64,000 nt of DNA from Colletotrichum lupini (taxonomy: Eukaryota > Ascomycota > Sordariomycetes > Glomerellales > Glomerellaceae). Shown piece after piece: positions 58,247 through 64,000 of this stretch; the first letter of the stretch is position 1; every line of letters begins with the position of its first letter. The notes under the pieces were generated by a model that was not told the DNA's origin, made no database searches, and saw only the letters and a program-made list of their open reading frames with translations. Both the position numbers and the translations under genes were made by a program. Location: contig NC_064677.1 of assembly GCF_023278565.1 (NCBI RefSeq), positions 2,666,001 to 2,730,000 of the forward strand. Direction: 5' to 3'.

Positions 58247-60601
58247 ATGCCAGCCATAGGCGCACCCAAAGGGCACGTAGACTGCCTCCCTCCCCCAGAC
58301 AACTTATGCCCGACGTGCAGCCAACTCAACCTCTCGGCTGAGAAGTTCCTCCCAGGCCAGCCCAAGGCCAGCTCCCTCCCTGGCTTCCTCGCCCGTCCAA
58401 TCGACCCCGTCGGGCTACAGCCGCGGGAGCTGGGCTACCTCGACGAGATCTACCGGAGAAGAGACGAATGTCCCTTGTGCTGGCTTCTCTTCAACGCAAC
58501 GCACGCGACGAACGAAGAAGGCGCAGATCGTTTCGAATGGAGCCGCCCCAACGTCCGCCAGGCAATCGGCTACGATGGCCTCACGAGGGATGGCGGCCGC
58601 GTCCGCTGCTCCGTCGAGTGGCAGCTCGACGGCCGTTTCTTGGAACCTTCTGTAGGGCCGAGAGACATGACGCATGCGCCGCCGACCCGCCGCTTGAAGG
58701 TCTTTAGCCCGGACGAAATCTTCACCGAGGCTTACGTCATGCTGCTGGCCACGGAACCTCACACGACGTGGGACAAGACCTTCCTGGCCCGGCGAATTTC
58801 TCCTCACCAGGCCGACGTAAGTCTTCTCCGGCGCTGGCTCGACATATGTAGGACACACCATGGCAGCGGCTGTCAGCCCTCCCCGCCGGATGAAGTCTTC
58901 TCGCTACTCGAGAACCTCAAGTTCATCGACTTGGACGAGGAGAAAATCGTCACCAGCGCCCGTGGCGGTGTTCGAGTGACTGAGTACGCGACTCTGAGCT
59001 ACGTATGGGGTGGGACCCAACCTCTCATTCTGACGAAGGAGAATGTGTCCGGGTACTCTTCAAAGGGATCCCTCGGTCCCAACACGCCAGGTCTACCGAA
59101 TACCGTCCGCGATGCCATGATGCTAGTCAAAGCGTTGGGCATCAAGTATATCTGGGTCGACGCTCTCTGCATCCTTCAAGACGACACGGAGGAGAAGTTC
59201 CGTGTCGTCCCGATGATGGACCGCGTATACGGACACTCGATTCTCACAATCTGCGCCGCCGCCGGCAGCGGCTCTCACCACGGAATCCCAGGATCCCCAG
59301 CTACGCCCCGCGAGGCCCGGCAGCCGAAAGTCCGGTGCAACGGCATCGACCTGGTGACCACCAAGACGGTCGAGGGGCTCGTCGAAAACACAATGTGGAA
59401 TAGCAGGGCCTGGACGTTCCAGGAACGGATGCTCTCCAAGCGGTCCATGATCTTTGTCGAGAATCGCGTCTTCTTTCAGTGCCGCCACGCGACGTGGTCC
59501 GAAGAGGTCTTTTCCGAGGTGCTCACCCCGTCGTGGACCCTGGAAATGATACGGTCTCCTCTGAAATCGTTTGAGAAGAACCCGGTCAGGCTGTACTTGG
59601 AGTGCGTCGAGCTCTTCAGCGGCAGGCTCATGACGTTACAGAGCGATCGGCTACCGGCCTTTGAGGGCATGGCGGCCATCCTTTCTCCACCGCTCCGCGC
59701 CAACCTCTTTTACGGGATGCCAGACTCCTATTTCGACTTTGCGCTCTTGTGGGAGAAGAAGATTTACGGCCTCAGGCTCGAAGACTTGGGTGGTCGATCG
59801 CGATATCCCAGCTGGTCGTGGAGCGGCTGGCATGGTGCGTCGACATGGCGGCTGTCCATGGTCTCTGGTATTTTGCTGAATCTTCACGAGTGGTTGAAGT
59901 CGCACACTTGGGTTGTATGGTATAAGATGACACGAGATGACCTTACGGGGAACCGTCCACTGGAAACTGGCAAGGCCAGCAAAAAGTCAACTTTCGAAGT
60001 CGTGTGGTCATCGGGTGAAATCCACCATAATCCAAATCGATGGCACGGATACGCCAAAGCCTCTGCAGAAGACATCCCTTTCGGTCGTCAGATTAGCCAG
60101 AGCGATGAAGAGCACCCAGAAGAGATCGCACATGCACCCAAGCCAACCATGCCCACCGCAACCATTTTGCGAGAAGATTACCTCTACTTCTGGACCTACA
60201 CTGCCTTCTTCCAGCTCTCTAGAACAAGCCGCAGCAGCCCGTCCTTTGCCTCCAAGCTCGAGGCAGGCCTCCACCGCTTCGGCCTACTCGATGCCCACGG
60301 CGACTGGTGCGGCACCGTGATCCTCGAAGATACATGGTTCGCCCGCGTGGGCGACGTCGTCGAGCTCGCAGCCATCTCGGACGCCCGGGACTTTTCAATG
60401 GAGGAGCTGGATAGCTGGAACTACTATGTGCCCGAGGACCGCGAGGTGTCCGAGTGGCATCTGTACTACGCGTTCGTCATCACCTGGAACAAGGATCGCA
60501 GCGTTGCTGAAAGGGCTGGGCTGGCGAAGGTTTATCAGCGGGCGTTCGACGTGGCTTCTTTTCACCCGGGAAAGGCGTGGAAGGAGATCACTCTCGGATA
60601 G
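58247..60601 (+). CDS. HET-domain protein (784 aa)
   Basis: This is a single-exon gene. HET-domain proteins mediate heterokaryon incompatibility and related cell-death responses in filamentous fungi; most family members have no assigned partner. The N-terminus has two CxxC pairs (LCPTC at 21-24 and CPLC at 75-78), common before HET domains. The HET core runs from about residue 247: YATLSYVWGGTQPLILTKEN, then TVRDAMMLVKALGIKYIWVD, with the conserved DALCILQDD at 305-313 and MDRVYGHSILTICAAAG. The third block is NSRAWTFQERMLSKRSMIFV. The C-terminal half carries the family-typical PSWSWSGWHG and no known effector domain such as ankyrin, WD40 or NACHT. There is no signal peptide. The ATG at 58247 (AACATGCC) is the first in frame. 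It belongs to the plain HET architecture seen in dozens of copies in many Pezizomycotina. Confidence 0.93.
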   Translation: MPAIGAPKGHVDCLPPPDNLCPTCSQLNLSAEKFLPGQPKASSLPGFLARPIDPVGLQPRELGYLDEIYRRRDECPLCWLLFNATHATNEEGADRFEWSRPNVRQAIGYDGLTRDGGRVRCSVEWQLDGRFLEPSVGPRDMTHAPPTRRLKVFSPDEIFTEAYVMLLATEPHTTWDKTFLARRISPHQADVSLLRRWLDICRTHHGSGCQPSPPDEVFSLLENLKFIDLDEEKIVTSARGGVRVTEYATLSYVWGGTQPLILTKENVSGYSSKGSLGPNTPGLPNTVRDAMMLVKALGIKYIWVDALCILQDDTEEKFRVVPMMDRVYGHSILTICAAAGSGSHHGIPGSPATPREARQPKVRCNGIDLVTTKTVEGLVENTMWNSRAWTFQERMLSKRSMIFVENRVFFQCRHATWSEEVFSEVLTPSWTLEMIRSPLKSFEKNPVRLYLECVELFSGRLMTLQSDRLPAFEGMAAILSPPLRANLFYGMPDSYFDFALLWEKKIYGLRLEDLGGRSRYPSWSWSGWHGASTWRLSMVSGILLNLHEWLKSHTWVVWYKMTRDDLTGNRPLETGKASKKSTFEVVWSSGEIHHNPNRWHGYAKASAEDIPFGRQISQSDEEHPEEIAHAPKPTMPTATILREDYLYFWTYTAFFQLSRTSRSSPSFASKLEAGLHRFGLLDAHGDWCGTVILEDTWFARVGDVVELAAISDARDFSMEELDSWNYYVPEDREVSEWHLYYAFVITWNKDRSVAERAGLAKVYQRAFDVASFHPGKAWKEITLG

Positions 60602-61067
60602 GTGGCGAGTGGGTTGTTGCTTGAAGGGTTCGGGGAATGCTGACAAGAGATCCGAGACAATCTTCGTGAGTTGACATTGAGTTATTATGACAAGAGCTGG
60701 CTACCGTACATGACGCACAAAACAAACTTGCGTTTGAGGAAATGAAGAGTCTATGGAACTATCACCCCCCATTCGGGAGTGACATCTGTTTGCCAAAAAG
60801 CCAAGAGTAGTTGGGAGAAGAACTTGGAACAATACCCATATCCTAATCCTACCCCTAAAACGTAAAGCATAGTGAGAAACTGTGCAAGTAAGAAAAGAAA
60901 TAAGACAGGAAGACAATTGACGCTCAAGTAACCCCAAAGTCTCCCCGTCAACCGCCATGCCTAAATGAATTCGGACGGACGAATAAGGGATAACCTCAAA
61001 ACCCAGCACTCGAAAGAGGAAGTATCCATCCATAATGACCAAGTTCCTCCCTTCCCCTTCCCCCTCT
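60602..61067. other. Convergent 3' region of the HET and cysteine-rich genes
   Basis: No gene is apparent. The stretch should hold the 3' untranslated regions of both neighbours. Confidence 0.5.
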
Positions 61068-61819
61068 TTAGTAGTAATACTTCTTCACAGTCTTCTCAAC
61101 CAGGACCCTCCTCGGTCTACATAGCGCAGGCCGGCCGTACCGGTCCCGGCAGATGCTCACGCCGTCGTGGCGGTACCCTGGCCCTTCGAACCGCAACCGC
61201 TCACAGTAGGCGCACCGCTCCGACCCGTAGCCGCCGTAGCTCGAGCCGCTGTACCCCGATCGGTAGCTGAGCCTGTCGTCGAAGCGGTCTCGGTAGCCGT
61301 AGGACGAGCGGCAGCGGTAGCAGACTGTCTCTGTGAAGGAGTTGTGCCAGTCTATGATGTTAAATCAGGACGTTAGTCTCAGAGGTCTAGTTGGGTAATG
61401 TCATCGGGAAAGGGGAGTATGTCGGGAGAAAAGGGGCATACCCCCCGGATCATCAAGATTCAAAGGGCGAGAGAACGATGACGCTCGTAGATGAGACATG
61501 CCAGAAAAACCATAAGAGACAAGTGTTACTCACAGCGCCGACATTGCGTGCAGAGTTGATTACCCGCCGGTCCAGGCTCGTATCCGTACCCGTACCCCGG
61601 ACGACCGGGGAACACCTCGGTGGTGGTGACCTCGTTGATGACCTGCGCGCCCGCCGGCACGACAGCCACGTCTCGTTCTCTGTTCGCGACAATGATCTCG
61701 TTGTTGACGGGTCCGCGGGAGACCTCGTTGACGACGACGGAGGCGCGATCCTTGACTACCTCGGCGACAGCCGGACCGCCACCGCCGTGACCTCCGTGAC
61801 CTCCGTGATGTGAGGGCAT
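61068..61819 (-). CDS. Uncharacterised Gly/Tyr/Cys-rich protein (2 exons, 189 aa)
   Basis: Exons are 61819-61534 and 61351-61068 with a 182-bp phase-1 intron (donor GTGAGT, acceptor ATCATAG); the join reads CTQCRRYWHNSFTETVCYRC. I do not recognise the family. Residues 1-15 are a His/Gly-rich start (MPSHHGGHGGHGGGG). Residues 16-70 are a regular stretch rich in Val, Asn and Glu (VNEVSRGPVNNEIIVANRER). After that come eight cysteines: CxxC at 90-93, 106-109 and 142-145, then C163 and C173. The CxxC pairs sit between Tyr/Ser/Gly/Arg-rich loops and could bind one or two zinc ions. The C-terminus is basic and ends KKYYY. There is no signal peptide. The splice keeps the frame and joins two CxxC motifs, which argues for a real gene. 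The upstream open frame (to 62,158) is low-complexity, so I take the ATG at 61819. Confidence 0.7.
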
Positions 61820-63144
61820 AATTACGAGAGGGTGACTTGTTGCCTTTTTTTCCCTTCCTTTCTTTGTTTCTCGAGTCCCCCTTTCCCCTCCCTTTATCTT
61901 GATCGAAGCGGATTTGGTGGTTTGTTTATGCTTGAGTTCGGTCACTTCGTGTCGTTTGAGAACGTTGGCGAGGGAATACCGTAAGGAGGGGGCGTGAGGA
62001 GGTGTAGTTGTAGTTGTAGTCGCAAGCTGAGGGCTGAAATGTCCGAGGGGAGCTGAGTGCCGACGGCTGAGTTCCGAACGTGACGCCGCCAACAAACAAG
62101 TGCTGATATGTTGAGTGAGTTGTCCTTGTGATGTCTCGAAAAGTAATGCAATGGGCAAAAAAGGGGGTGGTAACCCCAGGCTTCTATACTACCTTACCTT
62201 ACCTTAGGTGAGAGTCAAAGGGGGCAAGCCCAAGATACACACACCAAACAACAATAGACAGGGAGGTCTCCAATGACTGACCACCTTGCTCTTACTTACA
62301 CCCTCCCCCTTCCAAGCGATTCCAGAATCATTCTTTTCCTTGAACTCACATTAGACTGAGGCAGTACCGTTACTTTCTGTTGATGGCTTGTCACCCCCAA
62401 AGCTTACCTTGGCCGTCTCCCCTGCCCGGATGACCACCACTAGCGGGACTCTTTCACCCAATGCATGACGTGAAGGCCAAGACGGAGCTGGTGAGGTCAC
62501 AGGTTCGGAGAGTAAAAAAAAGGGATTGAAAAGTGGTGTGAAGGGGGGAGAGGGGGACAACGATGCTAGCTCCAAAACCAAAACACCAAAAGCTGACCGC
62601 GTACCCTGCGGGATTGAAGCTAACGATGCACCCAACACGGTCTAAGTTCGACTTAGATCAGACTGCGAGAACGTGGCAGAGCCCAACCCAACAATGCCAC
62701 AACCTTTTTTATCTCTCTTCTGCCTGCCTGCCTGCCTAAAACGATGGCGGGCAACTGTCTCGGGGTGTAGGCTGCGCTGCGGCTGCGCTGCCCCTGAACC
62801 CCTTCGGAGGGGCTGAGCCGGAGAAGGCATCCTCAACTATCGTTGAATCCGGGCTTCCGGAACCCTCATCAGCGTCACACGTGGGGCCTCTGACACCTTT
62901 TTTTTCTTCCGGGAAATCTAGAACTGGGCATAGGTCACCGTCATCTTGCTCTCATAGGTGCCGCCAACAATAATTTGTGTATTAGGGGATAGAAGGACGT
63001 ATCATACACGTTTGCAGCGTAAGTGTTCTCGCCTCCGATCGCTATTTAGTCCGGGCACAACACCCAGACGCCCAAAATGTCATACCTGCCCCGTTTCCAA
63101 CCCATGATTTTTCCGTCGTGTCCTCGTGTGACTTTGTGTGTTCT
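61820..63144. other. 1.3 kb intergenic stretch
   Basis: This is the promoter side of the cysteine-rich gene and the 3' flank of the GYP7-like gene. It has repeated CTTAC units at 62,190-62,206 and a TGCC repeat at 62,721-62,736. No gene is supportable. Confidence 0.5.
62721..62736. repeat. TGCC tetranucleotide repeat
   Basis: Four perfect TGCC units lie in non-coding DNA. Confidence 0.9.
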
Positions 63145-64000
63145 TCATGACCTTCCGGGCCCGTCGCCCTTCTTCGCTACTTCTTTCCGCGGCAAGATCA
63201 CGACCTTCCGGCTAAGTAGCTCTCTTAACTCGGGAGTGATAATCTTCTTGACCTCGGGCTCTTCAGTTGCCTTGCTCTTGTCCTTGCGTGGCGATGCTGG
63301 ACCTGCACTGCTTTGGCTCTCCTGTGGAGTTTTGTCGGTAGATGCCGACTTTGAAGGAGACCCCGGGTCGCGGATTCTCGGTCCCGGGAAATTGCCCTTC
63401 TTATCGACGGCCTCAACCAGGCGGTGGAACCGACGGAATAGCGCCTCCGCGCGAATTAGAGTTGAGTCAAGATCCATTGTGTTGGAAAGCTCGTTGACTG
63501 TACCAGATTAGTATGACGAATTGACAGGAATTTCAGATGACCACATACCGTATTTAAGCACCTCATCAAAATGCTGCAGGTGGGTCATGATGACGTCGCG
63601 GTGCTTCTCCAAAATGGCCAAGGCCACAAATAGGTGGAAGCTGCTGCTCAAATAGTCCGTCCACAGAGTCTCCCAAAGACGCAATACGTCCATCCACTCG
63701 AACTCCCGTTTATACCAGACGAGCAACATGCGGAAGAAGAAGAAAAAGTTTGTGCTATCAGCAGACTGCAGGTGAGCGTAAAGCTTGGGGTCCATGAACT
63801 GAACGAGATGATCAAGAGTCAGTAGCTGAGACCGCATGCCAGACTGATCTCGTAGGAAATTGCGCTCCATGCGGTCCATGAAGTGCTGGAAGCCCCAAAA
63901 GGCGATGGCATCGTCCTGCATCACAGCGTAGATAGGAGCGAGAAGATCAGACATGCCCTGCACGTAGCCGAGATCCTTATTGTACTCGTTGTACGTCAGG
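63145..64000 (-). CDS. GYP7: GYP7-type Rab GTPase-activating protein, 3' part (cut by window edge)
   Basis: Two exons are visible, 64000-63549 (open at the window edge) and 63497-63145, split by a 51-bp intron (donor GTATGT, branch ACTAAT, acceptor TACAG); the join reads DEVLKYVNELSNTMDLDSTL. The product is the C-terminal part of a TBC-domain protein of the Gyp7/TBC1D15 type, which stimulates GTP hydrolysis by Ypt7/Rab7 on vacuoles and late endosomes. The visible TBC segment begins LTYNEYNKDLGYVQGMSDLL, which carries the catalytic Gln of the YxQGM finger. It goes on through DDAIAFWGFQHFMDRMERNF, LDHLVQFMDPKLYAHLQ, FFFFFRMLLVWYKREFEW and the final VLRLWETLWTDYLSSSFHLF. A disordered Lys/Ser/Pro tail of about 90 residues follows. 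The N-terminal region and start lie beyond 64000. Confidence 0.92.

Noticed and set aside
1..64000. CRISPR arrays, bacterial operons and ribosome binding sites
   Set aside because: The spliced eukaryotic genes make them inapplicable, and no regularly spaced repeat-spacer pattern is present.

Overview
The window is nuclear DNA of a filamentous ascomycete (Pezizomycotina). The genes have short introns of about 47-300 bp with GTRNGT donors and CTRAC/CTGAC branch points. They encode typical fungal proteins: an SSD1/GUL-1 homologue, an Rds1-like ferritin-fold protein, a DUF3433 membrane protein and a HET-domain protein. A 13 kb AT-rich block bears the mark of repeat-induced point mutation (RIP). 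This two-speed layout fits Sordariomycetes such as Colletotrichum or relatives, but the genus is inference. I rebuilt fourteen protein genes, thirteen complete and one cut by the right edge, with exon joins checked for reading frame.

Left part (1-31 kb), ordinary gene space: a 1234-residue DUF3433 membrane protein (-), an FAD-dependent monooxygenase (-), a secreted Rds1-like protein (-) with a cluster of stress-response-element cores upstream, the translational repressor SSD1 (-), the mRNA-export factor GLE1 (+), a Tlg1-type Qc-SNARE (-) and a METTL25-like methyltransferase (+). SSD1/GLE1 and the SNARE/methyltransferase pair are divergent; GLE1 and the SNARE are convergent. Long gene-free stretches (2-5 kb) separate several of them.

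Middle part (31-54.6 kb), accessory compartment: two small cytosolic proteins of no known function (100 and 235 aa) lie in gene-poor DNA beside a 12.97 kb AT-rich block (35,965-48,932). Inside the block CpA and TpG are almost absent, as expected of saturating RIP. Its ends are near-perfect 31-bp inverted repeats flanked by TA dinucleotides, as in a Tc1/mariner-class DNA transposon. Inside sits a complete 8.04 kb Ty3/Gypsy LTR retrotransposon on the minus strand (190-bp LTRs, AATAA target duplication, recognisable zinc knuckle, reverse transcriptase and integrase). Between its pol and its 3' LTR is a 2.4 kb region with a long, RIP-damaged reading frame in the opposite orientation. About 3.7 kb of further RIP-degraded DNA on the right is unidentified. 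Another 5.6 kb without a recognisable gene follows.

Right part (54.6-64 kb), gene space again: an ACT-domain CASTOR-like protein (+) converges on a YIH1/IMPACT homologue (-), so two amino-acid-homeostasis candidates are neighbours. Then come a HET-domain protein (+), an unrecognised 189-aa cysteine-rich protein (-) and the 3' part of a GYP7-type Rab GTPase-activating protein (-) that runs off the right edge. I saw no rRNA, tRNA or CRISPR array.
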